Shown in pieces: positions 29,156 through 40,200 of a stretch of DNA of 64,000 nt. Source of the DNA: Dichotomocladium elegans (taxonomy: Eukaryota; Mucoromycota; Mucoromycetes; Mucorales; Lichtheimiaceae); contig JAIXMN010000039.1 in NCBI GenBank assembly GCA_025716815.1, forward strand, positions 124,001-188,000. Direction: 5' to 3'. The translations under genes and the position numbers were made by a program. Each line of letters begins with the position of its first letter. Within the stretch, counting starts at the first letter, position 1. The notes beneath the pieces were generated by a model. It saw nothing but the letters and a program-made list of their open reading frames with translations. It ran no database searches and was not told the origin of the DNA.

Positions 29156-30547
29156 CAGGTCTTTTCAGAAGAAGTTTCCCATCTCGCACGCAAGGTGGTT
29201 GGTCTGGATCGGATGGTGGTTTTTTGGGGATGGGTCAGTGGGAGGCGGAGTGAGCCAAGGTGGGGGGAAGGTTCTGTCATGTGGTGGGCAAAATTTTTTG
29301 GGTGGTGGGTGAAGGCAGGGGAGCTGGAGAAAAATGGCAGGGCAAAAAAATTTTTCTCGTTTGACTCGGTGGTGGTCAAACGCAACTTTGACGGTTGGTC
29401 GCCTCAGCAATGGTGGTTGCCGGAAAAATTTTCGTGGAGGATAAAGGGAGGCAAAGTGGCGATTTAAGAGTCAGACGCTCGTTGATCTTTTTCTTGTACT
29501 CAGTGCTTGGAGAAGCTCCGTTGTGCAGCACATCCGCAATAGTCGTTGGTGGGGCTGAGGTAGTGGCGGTTTAGGAAGGGAAGTGGTTTAATGCGACTGT
29601 ATGACGGACCGTGGTGTATCTCCGCGGCCACGAACACAGCAGATGCCCCTTCTTCCCCGAAGGGCTTTAAGGTCAGAAAGTATAAAGGTAAAGCCAGACG
29701 AAACGCGCACTTTTTTTTGTTACAAAGGTCCGTTTGTTTGAGTGTGACAAAAGGAACCATAAAAGAAAAGCAGCCAGACATTTTTTTATGGGATAGTGGC
29801 GAGGAGGACACTCCAACCGATTTTTATTCAAAGAAAAAAGAGAAAGCGAGAAGGCAAAGAAATGGCTCATCTGCAGAGAGCATCAGGAGGAAGAAGCAAT
29901 TGTTCTTGAAAGAGGACTGGGAAAGAAGCGGCTCGTCAAAAGACAACGGGAAAAATTCCAGGCCGTACAAGAGGGGCCTGCATTTCTTTTCTGTTCGACC
30001 ATTGTTCCTAAAAACCGCAACACCGAATTCAAGCGCCCGCAATGCCACTGTTCTTCAAGCCGACAGCAGCATCAAATTCGTACTGCGAAACTCGGGATGG
30101 GCTCAAGCATTAGCGCAAGTCATTGAGTGAGAACAACTTTCTGCAATTGACTAGCCGTTGAACGATTAGCAAGCTTGATTTGGTCCTGCGTTGCCGAGGC
30201 CAAGTAACCATAGTAGCAATTGCAAAGTGGGAGAAGAATATAAATGCCACGAATGGATCGTATACTAAGAATTGCTAAAGGATTCGTGCGAAAAGTTGGT
30301 TTCAACGTTGAAGTCCTGTGCTGCGCTCGTCCTTCGAACTGCCTTGTTGCTTTTGAAAAAAAATTTTCTCGCGAACTCTCGAACGCACCTATTCCGCTTT
30401 CCATTTTACGAAGCTCAGCATCACGAAACGATTATCACTTATTCTCGTCATTAGCCTGATCCAACCGCTTCAGATTTGTTCAATCACAGTAGTGCGATCC
30501 GCGGTTACCAGCTTTCGTAACCAATCTTTCGTCAATCTTTCTGCAAG
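29156..30547 (+). repeat. Left terminal inverted repeat of DT-2
   Basis: About 1392 bp, near-perfect reverse complement of 32703-34093; the one difference I noticed is the length of an A-run near 30357. Homology stops at CTGCAAG on both sides. Confidence 0.92.
29591..30130 (+). other. 179-codon ORF inside the DT-2 left repeat (mirrored in the right repeat)
   Basis: Open frame MRLYDGPW...LAQVIE, rich in Lys, Arg and Ser, with an identical copy at 33119-33658 on the minus strand. I recognise no domain. Because the arms are copies of each other, their agreement is not evidence of selection. It may be chance. Confidence 0.25.
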
Positions 30548-30699
30548 CCGCATTTACACATTGTTAGGGAATCACCTTTCAGATGGACGAATGTTCCTTG
30601 TAATAGGGAATTTTGGACGCTACATAATTCTTGATTAAAACCAAGCTCGAGTACGAAAAGATTAAGAGAGCAGAAAAGCAGCGTCGGTTTATTGATTTG

Positions 30700-31690
30700 G
30701 GAAAGCAAACCTAAACATGGAGCATTGCACTTTGCTGGAGAGTAATTGCTCAATACATCAGTCATGCGATCGATCAATTTTTCTTTCTTTGATGCATCCA
30801 AGAGTCTGCGATTTATAACCAATGGCAAATTTTCCACTATGTATTCAGCAGCATTCCAACTGATTTCTTCTTCGCGGAAGACGGGACATGGCCGGCATTT
30901 TCGATCTTGGTGAACATAGGGTTGCAACCTCTTCTGGTAAGATATCGAAGCTGAAGTACCATGTCTCCTCCTCCAAACTGGGCACGATAGCCAGGACTTC
31001 ATCGACGAAATCGAGCATCTCTTGTGCGGTGATAAACCCCGAGGAGGAGCGCACAGAAGGGATAAGTACGCCTCTACTAGGCATAACAGCTAGGACGTGA
31101 AGGTCGGGTGCAGGTATCGCTGGATCACTGGGGATGGGTGGTGACACTTTCGGCGATACCGGATATGTACGGCGAGCGTTGACGGCAAATGCTGCTTCAG
31201 CAAAGAAAGCACATTATCATCCGCCTTGAAGTCGTCCCTATCGACAACTTCATCAAGCGACGGAGCACGCCTTGCCTCTCTTCCTCCATCTGGCTGATGG
31301 AGAAACACCAAAAGCGCTCGAAGGTGTTCCTTGCGCTTTTTGCAGCCATTTCTGCAACGCGCTTTTTCGATACCGCCTCTGTAGTCGCTTGCGAGCGCGC
31401 AACCATCACGTCTTCTATGGCGCACGTGGGATAGGCATCAACATACTCAAACACGAAACGAATGAACTTGCTGTCAAACTGCTTCGCTTTCTCGCATTAT
31501 CTTCTTTTGGGCATTACGTTCAGACCTCTGGATGCCCTGTATCGGGCGACATATGCGCTAAAAGTCGACGGCGCCATATGCACACTCCCTGTGGCGCTGG
31601 CCTTCGACATGCCATGATTGATGTGGTTATCAATGGCAACTCTTACAAACTTTCGACATGCTTTTGGCACACCCTTTTTTTTGCAGGTTT
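30700..31690 (-). pseudogene. Degenerate relative of the D1-less transposase protein in DT-2
   Basis: Pieces in several minus-strand frames align in order with the DT-3 protein. About 31650-31570 matches its HTH region (the nucleotide stretch around TTCGACATGCCAT is shared). FEYVDAYPTCAIEDV corresponds to LRFVDQHPKCAIGDI, and FKADDNV is shared. EAAFAVNARRTYPVS corresponds to EACFEANLRRVYPES, with Ala in the D1 position. FITAQEMLDFVDEVL and FSFDILPEE (D2) follow, then ISWNAAEYIVENLP, which keeps the Glu. At least two frame changes make it a pseudogene. Exact ends and any upstream exons cannot be fixed. Confidence 0.72.
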
Positions 31691-32702
31691 CTGGGTATTA
31701 TGTTGTGCAGCTCGTTTCACACCGCCGGAAATGGACAAAGCCCCGTTCGTTTCGATGTTGGGATTGCGCTCCCTCATCTTCTCGTCCTTTACATTCACGA
31801 TAAATTGTAAATGCCGCCTAATACTTACACTGGCTTAACACCGAGAAGGCTACATCACCGTTTTCGATAGGCGTACCAGCATTGTGTTATGTGCAAAGAA
31901 AAGGAAAGTGTAAATCACAAAATTCGTGCTCCATGTACTACAAGACCATCTTTGGCCGCTTATCTTCTCGGGAACTATGACCTGATGCCCCGCGTAGGAT
32001 GTGACATATCAGTAACTAAAATCATTCGTTCATGTACTTTGCAGCCGTTACGCCTGGACTTTCTCAGTTTCCATAGTCGATAGATCCGTGAAATAAATGT
32101 AGTCTTCATTGAACAAGCTTATGGTTCACAGGATGAATAGGAAATAAGTGTTACCCCAAATCATCATACACAATCACTGCAACGTCCTCGTCACCATCTC
32201 AACTCTACACAAGTTCAACAATCGATGTTCCAAAAGTACAAATATGACTTCTCCCATCCGAATGACGAAGATACAGTACTGTTTTCTAATCTTTCCAAAG
32301 CCGGTTAAGTAAAAGTAGACAAATGCTGTACTGCACTGATTAGTATGCCTGTTATGGTAGAAACGCATGACTGCAGGCTGGCCAAGGTTGGCAAGGAAGA
32401 TATATGTACGTTGTCACCCTTTGAGAACCCGCTTGCCTTTTAGCATTTGCAATTAGATGTTTGGAGGGAAAGAGGTAGAGCATGGAACATAATAGCTGTA
32501 ATTTCAAATGATGTTGTAACCTCCAAATTCATTCACTGTCCCATCCAGAAAAAGCCATTTGCTGAAAACTGCGGGATGAAAGGTGAGTTGTTTCTCGAAA
32601 AGTCCAAGGCTCAACTCCCCAGCATATCCCGCAAAATGTGGACGTAAAGGATCCTCGATGTTAAATTATGACTGTGCCCGACATGGAACGAAAATGACGC
32701 GA
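31691..32702 (-). other. DT-2 core beyond the pseudogene, nothing recognised
   Basis: About 1 kb with only short ORFs. By analogy with DT-3, degraded 5' exons of the D1-less gene could lie here, but I cannot identify them. Confidence 0.4.
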
Positions 32703-34093
32703 CTTGCAGAAAGATTGACGAAAGATTGGTTACGAAAGCTGGTAACCGCGGATCGCACTACTGTGATTGAACAAATCTGAAGCGGTTGGATCAGGCTAAT
32801 GACGAGAATAAGTGATAATCGTTTCGTGATGCTGAGCTTCGTAAAATGGAAAGCGGAATAGGTGCGTTCGAGAGTTCGCGAGAAAATTTTTTTCAAAAGC
32901 AACAAGGCAGTTCGAAGGACGAGCGCAGCACAGGACTTCAACGTTGAAACCAACTTTTCGCACGAATCCTTTAGCAATTCTTAGTATACGATCCATTCGT
33001 GGCATTTATATTCTTCTCCCACTTTGCAATTGCTACTATGGTTACTTGGCCTCGGCAACGCAGGACCAAATCAAGCTTGCTAATCGTTCAACGGCTAGTC
33101 AATTGCAGAAAGTTGTTCTCACTCAATGACTTGCGCTAATGCTTGAGCCCATCCCGAGTTTCGCAGTACGAATTTGATGCTGCTGTCGGCTTGAAGAACA
33201 GTGGCATTGCGGGCGCTTGAATTCGGTGTTGCGGTTTTTAGGAACAATGGTCGAACAGAAAAGAAATGCAGGCCCCTCTTGTACGGCCTGGAATTTTTCC
33301 CGTTGTCTTTTGACGAGCCGCTTCTTTCCCAGTCCTCTTTCAAGAACAATTGCTTCTTCCTCCTGATGCTCTCTGCAGATGAGCCATTTCTTTGCCTTCT
33401 CGCTTTCTCTTTTTTCTTTGAATAAAAATCGGTTGGAGTGTCCTCCTCGCCACTATCCCATAAAAAAATGTCTGGCTGCTTTTCTTTTATGGTTCCTTTT
33501 GTCACACTCAAACAAACGGACCTTTGTAACAAAAAAAAGTGCGCGTTTCGTCTGGCTTTACCTTTATACTTTCTGACCTTAAAGCCCTTCGGGGAAGAAG
33601 GGGCATCTGCTGTGTTCGTGGCCGCGGAGATACACCACGGTCCGTCATACAGTCGCATTAAACCACTTCCCTTCCTAAACCGCCACTACCTCAGCCCCAC
33701 CAACGACTATTGCGGATGTGCTGCACAACGGAGCTTCTCCAAGCACTGAGTACAAGAAAAAGATCAACGAGCGTCTGACTCTTAAATCGCCACTTTGCCT
33801 CCCTTTATCCTCCACGAAAATTTTTCCGGCAACCACCATTGCTGAGGCGACCAACCGTCAAAGTTGCGTTTGACCACCACCGAGTCAAACGAGAAAAATT
33901 TTTTTGCCCTGCCATTTTTCTCCAGCTCCCCTGCCTTCACCCACCACCCAAAAAATTTTGCCCACCACATGACAGAACCTTCCCCCCACCTTGGCTCACT
34001 CCGCCTCCCACTGACCCATCCCCAAAAAACCACCATCCGATCCAGACCAACCACCTTGCGTGCGAGATGGGAAACTTCTTCTGAAAAGACCTG
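32703..34093 (-). repeat. Right terminal inverted repeat of DT-2
   Basis: About 1391 bp, reverse complement of 29156-30547, ending GAAAAGACCTG before TA. It contains the mirrored 179-codon ORF at 33119-33658. Confidence 0.92.
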
Positions 34094-34095
34094 TA

Positions 34096-34425
34096 CAGCA
34101 CGGACAGGCAGTCCATTTGCTACTCGCGGAGCGACGTACGAGCCAGTAGCACCAGAATCGATCAACACATCAACAGCACGACCATTGCATAACATCGAAT
34201 ACAGGGGCAAATCGGTTTGTTTAATTGAGAGCAATGAATCAAGATACTGTTTATCCTCCTCTATGGTTTTGTGTAAGTCCAATGAATCTTGATCTAGTTC
34301 GTCGGACAAATCGATCAGTGGGCCTTCGCGATCGACCACAGGTGGGGCCTCCTTGACAACGTTGAGGGATGGGTTTACTGAATGGCGCGGCGGAACTCCC
34401 TCTAATCCCGTCGCGCTGGGCCTTT
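34096..34425 (-). pseudogene. pol: Ty3-2 pol, 5' part: linker and protease N-terminus
   Basis: Entered by -1 frameshift from gag. After an acidic linker (LIDLSDELDQDSLD) comes the protease active site VLIDSGATGSYVAPR. The piece stops at NGLPVRAV, where DT-2 is inserted; the continuation is at 29153. Confidence 0.87.
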
Positions 34426-35487
34426 TCCCTGGTATTGGCGGCCTTGACCATGAGCTTGATTAAAACGGCGACGAGACGAACAGTTGCGCGCGATGTGCCC
34501 TAAGCCGCCACAGTTGTAGCAATCCTTGTCGTCGTCATTGCTGTTGTGGGAGCTGCGTTGGCGCCGGTTGATATTTCCGCGACCGGGTGCGCGCCATTGG
34601 CTTGATCCTCTTGGGCGGATAGCATCCAAGTCCATTGGCGCCACACCAGAGGAGCGGAGATATTCGGGGACGGGGTTAGTCATATGTGCCTGGTGCGCCG
34701 GTGCGATTGGTTGTGAGTTTTGGAAAAAGCCTTGGGACATTTGTTGCGCGCTTTCAAATGCTAGCGCCAGCCTTATGGCATCCGCAGATGTAGCGGGGAA
34801 CTGGGTAGCAACGTGGAGTCTGACGTGTGGTTGCAGATTGCGGACGAAACGATCCAGTGCCTCGTCGTCGGTCATGTTTTGCAGCGAAGCACAGACGGAC
34901 TGGAATTGTGCTACGTAGGTCGCCACCGTACCCGATTGTTGTAAAGCTGCGAGTCTATCCCTTGCTAATTGCGGTGCATTTGGGGGACTATACGCCGTCA
35001 GAATTCGTTTCTTGAAATCGCTCCACTCTGTGATGTCCCCCGTACGTTCTTGTTGTCGAAACCACACCTCCGCTTCTCCTCGCAGCAACGTAGCAGCATA
35101 ATCGACCCACTGGTACTCCTCGAGTTTTGCCATCTCGAGATAACGTTCCACTGATCGCACCCAACTTTGCGCGGCATCTAACGAGCGGTCGCCATTGTAC
35201 GTGTCTGGTTCACGTATGCGGGCGCGAAAACTGGGGGTCTTAGTGTCCGGTTTGTCCAAAAGCTTTTGCAACAATTGGACCAAAAGTATATTCGGGTCCT
35301 GTAGCCGTTCTGGTTCTTGGTTTCCTTGTCCGGGCAAATGTGTGGCCATTGTCCTTGTTTGTTCCTCGAAGGTAAGTTCGTGTGTTGTCGTGGTTTCGTC
35401 GTCCGAGTCCAAAAGGTGGTCTTGAATCTTGCGATATGTTCGAAAATTGGCAGTATCAGGCTGTTTTGATTGTCGGTTATTCATCAA
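34402..35487 (-). CDS. gag: Ty3-2 gag
   Basis: 361 aa, ATG 35487 to TAG 34402-34404. Capsid region shows EPDTYNGDRSLDAAQSW, LLRGEAEVWFRQQ and FKKRILTAYSPPNAPQLARD. The zinc knuckle is CYNCGGLGHIARNC and the basic tail ends GPARRD. Gag forms the particle that packages element RNA (family knowledge). The frame is intact although pol is split. A 5-codon uORF begins at the ATG inside the primer-binding site and overlaps the gag start region. Confidence 0.92.
   Translation of the reverse strand: MMNNRQSKQPDTANFRTYRKIQDHLLDSDDETTTTHELTFEEQTRTMATHLPGQGNQEPERLQDPNILLVQLLQKLLDKPDTKTPSFRARIREPDTYNGDRSLDAAQSWVRSVERYLEMAKLEEYQWVDYAATLLRGEAEVWFRQQERTGDITEWSDFKKRILTAYSPPNAPQLARDRLAALQQSGTVATYVAQFQSVCASLQNMTDDEALDRFVRNLQPHVRLHVATQFPATSADAIRLALAFESAQQMSQGFFQNSQPIAPAHQAHMTNPVPEYLRSSGVAPMDLDAIRPRGSSQWRAPGRGNINRRQRSSHNSNDDDKDCYNCGGLGHIARNCSSRRRFNQAHGQGRQYQGKGPARRD
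34423..34429 (-). promoter_or_regulatory. -1 frameshift site of Ty3-2, G GGA AAA
   Basis: In the gag frame the minus strand reads CAG GGA AAA GGC, about 19 nt before the gag stop. The -1 frame is open from here into pol. Confidence 0.7.
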
Positions 35488-35491
35488 GATA

Positions 35492-35503
35492 CATCAGCTA
35501 CCA
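35492..35503 (-). promoter_or_regulatory. Primer-binding site of Ty3-2
   Basis: TGGTAGCTGATG on the minus strand, two nucleotides from the 5' LTR, identical to the sites of Ty3-1, -4 and -5. Confidence 0.82.
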
Positions 35504-35505
35504 GT

Positions 35506-35799
35506 TGTCGTGTAATTGGCGGATCAGACCGTAGCCAGGAACAGACAAGTAGAAGATATGATAAGATGCCCTTTTATTGTTTGTAACGGAGGGGAGTATT
35601 TATATGTTTTTCTAGCTGTTGTGGTGATGCCAAATATAAGGCAATGGTTACGTGGCATGTTGAGGGATGACTACGTGTTCAATGGAGAGGAGACTACGTG
35701 TTGGCGGCGACGTGGGTTAACGAGAGGCGACTACGTGTTCGAACGGCAACAATGGTGTGGTTACTAAAAAGGGAAATCCCGCCGAGTCCGACTACGACA
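35506..35799 (-). repeat. 5' LTR of Ty3-2 (294 bp)
   Basis: Identical by reading to 19780-20073. The 18-bp spacer 35800-35817 separates it from Ty3-4. Confidence 0.92.
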
Positions 35800-35817
35800 A
35801 TTTTGGTGTCGTCGCTA

Positions 35818-36139
35818 TGTCGCGTATGAATTCAAGAGCCAATCAGATCGACTTGCTGTAGGGACCCAAAAAGGGGATTATTGGAGAACACCTACCCCTG
35901 ACTCCATTGACGTCCCTGTCGACTGCATTTATTGTCCGGGTTGCATTTATTAACCCGTCTACATTTATTAATTCGTTAAGCCATGGCAATGAGTATGAAG
36001 ATACCGGACTGGCCCTTCCACTTTAACTAATATAAATACCTGAGTGTTTGTCGTAAATAAAACGGGGAATACTACTACATTAATTATCACTGCCCATCAC
36101 TATTGCTGGCTAAGGTTTATCCACCAAAAATAGTCGACA
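35818..36139 (+). repeat. 5' LTR of Ty3-4 (322 bp)
   Basis: Starts TGTCGCGTATG and ends AGTCGACA, with TATAAATAC followed by AAATAAA in the promoter and poly(A) region. Confidence 0.9.
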
Positions 36140-36141
36140 AC

Positions 36142-36153
36142 TGGTAGCTGATG
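36142..36153 (+). promoter_or_regulatory. Primer-binding site of Ty3-4
   Basis: TGGTAGCTGATG two nucleotides after the LTR. Its terminal ATG opens a 3-codon uORF whose TGA overlaps the gag ATG at 36159 (ATATGA). Confidence 0.82.
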
Positions 36154-36158
36154 CTTAT

Positions 36159-37226
36159 ATGACCCACCCGACTCAAGCTATTCCACCCAGCTTCCGAACA
36201 TATCGCAGCGACCGCTTGCGAGCATACGACGACGACGACGAGGAACCCCCTGAAACAAGATCTATATTAGAAGATATACCGGAAAGCCCCATTATGCCAA
36301 GTCAAGAACAAGAACTACCACAGGAAGACGCGACCCAAGTAATGCTCAAGGCAGTCCTTGGACTTCTTGCAAAGAAGGAAGGTTTTTCGGTGAAAATGCG
36401 TGAACCCGACACGTACAACGGAGACCGCTCCCTTGATGCCGTGCAATGTTGGACACGCGCGGTCGAACGGTACTTGGGTATGTCCTCACTCCCACAGCAT
36501 GACTGGCCCGAATATGCCAAAACACTGTTACGGGGTGACGCTGATATCTGGTGGCAGCACGAAGAGCGCTTTGGTGAGGACATTGCTGACTGGAACGATT
36601 TTAAGAGACGCATCATCTGCACTTTCAGTCCAGTGAACGCAAGTCAATTGGCACAAGACCGCCTAGCGAGTTTGACGCAGGTCGGCTCAGTACAAGCGTA
36701 CGTCACACAGTTCCAGATTGCCTGTGCCTCGCTGCCGCACATGACGGATGATGAGGCCCTTGACAGGTTCGTGAGAGGTCTACAAGAAGAGGTATGTGTA
36801 CACGTCAGGACTTGCTTCCCTCAGACCTCCACCGAGGCGATTCGCATCGCACTGGTGTACGAAAGTGCTCGTCGTAGGGGTCACGATTTTAACGACACAT
36901 CAGGATCTTATGGATCCGTACCTTCACAATCCACGTTCCGAAATATCACAACAACGCCCCAGTACTTACAGACCAACGGGGTCGCGCCAATGGATCTAGA
37001 CGCGATACACTTCCAGCAAGGCGGGCGTGGAGAACGAAATAACCAAGGACGGCGCCACGGCTCACGTGATCATCTACGTAGCAAGGAATGCTTCAACTGT
37101 GGCGGCCGAGGACATCTCGCATGGGAATGCCCATCAGAGTTAGCGGAGCCCGGTAAGCAACGTCGCAGCAACCAGCGGCAACCCAGTTTCCAAGGCCACC
37201 CAAAAGGCAAGGCGCGGATGCATTGA
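36159..37226 (+). CDS. gag: Ty3-4 gag
   Basis: 355 aa. Capsid motifs EPDTYNGDRSLDAVQCW and LLRGDADIWWQHEERF; zinc knuckle CFNCGGRGHLAWEC; basic C-terminus. Intact frame ending in TGA at 37224. Pol is in the -1 frame and overlaps from the slippery heptamer at 37199-37205. Closely related to the gags of Ty3-2 and Ty3-5. Confidence 0.92.
   Translation: MTHPTQAIPPSFRTYRSDRLRAYDDDDEEPPETRSILEDIPESPIMPSQEQELPQEDATQVMLKAVLGLLAKKEGFSVKMREPDTYNGDRSLDAVQCWTRAVERYLGMSSLPQHDWPEYAKTLLRGDADIWWQHEERFGEDIADWNDFKRRIICTFSPVNASQLAQDRLASLTQVGSVQAYVTQFQIACASLPHMTDDEALDRFVRGLQEEVCVHVRTCFPQTSTEAIRIALVYESARRRGHDFNDTSGSYGSVPSQSTFRNITTTPQYLQTNGVAPMDLDAIHFQQGGRGERNNQGRRHGSRDHLRSKECFNCGGRGHLAWECPSELAEPGKQRRSNQRQPSFQGHPKGKARMH
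37199..37205 (+). promoter_or_regulatory. -1 frameshift site of Ty3-4, C CCA AAA
   Basis: Gag frame CAC CCA AAA GGC, 18 nt before the TGA. Same motif as in Ty3-5, and the -1 frame continues open into pol. Confidence 0.68.
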
Positions 37227-40200
37227 AGAGGGTCCATCCGCGCCCACAACAACAATCCCTCAACGCGATCAAGGCCGAGCACGAAAAGGCCAAAGTGTCA
37301 GAAGAGGCACTCATCGATCTATCCGACGGCGAGGACCAAGAGGCCCGGAGGCTTCAGGACCATTTAGAAGCAGACAGGCAACATCTTGACGATTTATTAT
37401 CAATAAACAAAACTGATTTGCCATTGTATTCCATGTTATGCGACGGTCGTCCCGTGAACGTCCTTATTGACTCGGGTGCCGCGGGTTCTTATGTGGCGCC
37501 TCGTGTCGCCACTAACCTACCCATTCGAGCCGTACCTGGCAGACAAGTGGAAACTGCTGGTGGACATGTCCTACACATTACCTCACAAGCCACATTGCCC
37601 CTCGATGCACAAGGTTACAAGCACACGATCAAAGCATACATCCTCGAAACCAAATTTGATGTAATTTTGGGCTGCGACTGGCTCAAGACAGTTAATCCGA
37701 TGCCTGACTGGGACCTTGACACATGGCGGATCAACACCAATAACAACAGCTACGTCTTGCGCCCGCAGCAGCAACGCGCAGTCCCCGACCTGGCCTACTT
37801 AATTTCGCACAGGCAAGTACAGCGCATGGAATGATCCAAGCAAATCGAACAGATGTTCCTTTGCTATGTTCGACCCAATTCACAGGAAGTCGGCGAGCCA
37901 AAGGACAACATGTATTCCTCTCTGGTGGCCGAATTCAGTGACGTGTTCCAGGACAAATTGCCCAGTCTTCCCCCAGACCGCGGTGTCGAACATGTCATTG
38001 ACACAGGCGATGCCAATCCGATATCGAGGCCGCCATTCAAGATGAGTCCCCGCGAGCTAGACGAGCTCAGAAAACAAATAAGTGAACTGCTGGACCTTCG
38101 CCTGATCCGACCGAGTTCTTCGCCATGGGGAGCCCCTGTGCTCTTTGTCCGAAAAAAAGATGGCTCTATGCGCCTCTGCGTTGATTATCGTGCAGTCAAT
38201 CGAGTCACACTCCGTAACACACACCCCTTACCACGCATCGATGAGTGCTTGGAGAGACTTGGGGGCGCCAAGTTCTTCTCTAGCATCGACTTGAAGAGTG
38301 GATACCATCAGGTGCGTATCCGAGAAGAAGATATCCCCAAAACAGCTTTTAATACTCGCTATGGGTCGTACGAGTTCCTTGTCCTACCATTTGGCCTTAC
38401 AAATGCGCCGCCTACCTTCCAAAAGCTTATGAATTCGATACTCGGGGATTATCTCGATGACTTCGCCTTGGTCTATCTAGATGACATCCTCATCTTCAGC
38501 AAATCGGAAGCCGAACATTATCAACACGTTCGCCAAGTACTGGAGCGTCTGCGCAAGGCGAAGTTGATCGCCAACCTCAAGAAGTGCGAGCTGAACAAGA
38601 CCGAACTTGAGTTTGTTGGGTTCCAAGTATCGGCAAACGGTATCCTCCCGTCAAGGAAAAAGTGTGGTAAATAAGGTTTGTAGAGACTGTCAAAGTACAA
38701 TGAGACTCTTGGAGGTGTTTTTAATAGAAAGAAAAATTCTTCCGTCTGTTTACTCCTACACTACATAGTTGTTTATATATTGTTATGGATAAAATAGATT
38801 CCGCCCGATTGACATGGGTCAATTGTCCTGGAAATTTCCATAAGAGGAGTTGTTGGGGCGCGGTACTTGACAAGTCATAGAAAAACTTTTCGTTCGTTCC
38901 TGTAGCTGAATCCCAGACCATCCTCACGTCGGTAAAACCTCAAAAAACCCAGTGGGAAAAAATAGAGGAGAAAAGACTGTGGATATGGATCTAGTGGCTA
39001 TGTATGATCGTGTTTCCCTTGGCTGAGTCGTGTTTCTGTATTGCGGTTGTTCCAGTTCTTTACATCATTGCCATGGATATTCACTTCATTGGTGCTCTTG
39101 CAATCACCTATGCGACAAAAAGGTACAAGCTATTTTAGAATGGCCGCAACCAGCAAACGTACAGGAGGTCCGCCAGTTCATCGGCTTAGGATCGCACTAC
39201 CGGCGATTCATCCGCGATTTCGCGGCGATTGCAGCACCATTAACTGACTTAACAAAAGGCACGGGCATGAAGAAAAGGGAGATAACCTGGACTGCCGACT
39301 GTCAACGTGCATTTGAAGAAATCAAGGCCCGAATGAGCGGCGCACCAATTCTTCAGCCACCTAATCCAGACTTACCTTTTGTGATAGAAACAGATGCATC
39401 TGATTACGGCGTAGGCGCTGTTCTCCTGCAAGATGGCCCAGATGGCCAAAGACACCCATTGGCCTTTGAATCCAAAAAGCTTTCGGCTGCGGAGCGCAAT
39501 TATCCTGCACAAGAGCGCGAGCTTTTAGCGATTCTCCATGCTCTCCGGACCTGGCGTTGCTTCATTGAAGGGCGGCGCTACACTGTGTTCACCGACCATC
39601 ATCCGTTGAAATATTTTCGTTCTCAGACCAAGCCAACGCCACGGTTAACTCGTTGGATTGCCGAGATGGAACTCTATGACCCCGACATACAATACAAACC
39701 AGGTAAAGAAAATCACGTTCCTGATCTATTGTCACGGCGCGACGGCGTAGCATGTAGAACCACCGAAAATGATCTTGAGCCGGAGTATTTGTATGTGGTA
39801 CGCTCCATACAGGAATCGGACTGGCCGAAATTCTACGCTAAGCCGGAAGACCAATGGCCAGCTATGTACAAGGATCTCCTCATCAAGCACAAAGATAAGT
39901 TCGCCAGCAACAATGGCCAAGTGTTCCGTTACGTCAAGATCGGCAAGGATAAGCACGAAGTGCGTTACGTGCTATTTGCTCGACGAGCCGACCTGGTGCA
40001 GAACTTTCATCAAGCATTTGGCCATGCTGGTAATACGACCGTGTACGATTTGATGCGTAAAAGGTGGTGGTGGCCTGATATGCATACCGATATCCAGTGC
40101 TGGCTAGCTTCATGTCCGCAGTGCCAACTGGCTTCCAATGCAGGACGCAACATCCATCACGCGCCGATGAAACCTTTAGAAGTACCGCCCGCTTTCTCGC

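Larger units (their letters stand above)
29156..34093. mobile_element. DT-2, 4.9-kb Tc1-like element with 1.39-kb terminal inverted repeats
   Basis: TA at 29154-29155 and 34094-34095. The ends read CAGGTCTTTTCAGAAGAAG inward. Removing the element and one TA restores an open Ty3-2 protease frame, proving it is an insertion. The core (30548-32702) holds a broken relative of the D1-less transposase protein. No intact transposase is present, so it would need one supplied in trans. Confidence 0.93.
19780..35799 (-). mobile_element. Ty3-2, Ty3/gypsy retrotransposon with two nested insertions
   Basis: LTRs at 19780-20073 and 35506-35799 (294 bp each, identical as far as I can read). Between them are PBS, gag, and pol in three pieces split by DT-2 (29156-34093) and Ty3-3 (21883-27786). 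A 4-bp ATTT flank is shared (19776-19779 and 35800-35803). With the insertions removed I see no stop in gag or pol. The 3' LTR starts 49 bp downstream of tRNA-Glu. There is no chromodomain. Confidence 0.92.
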
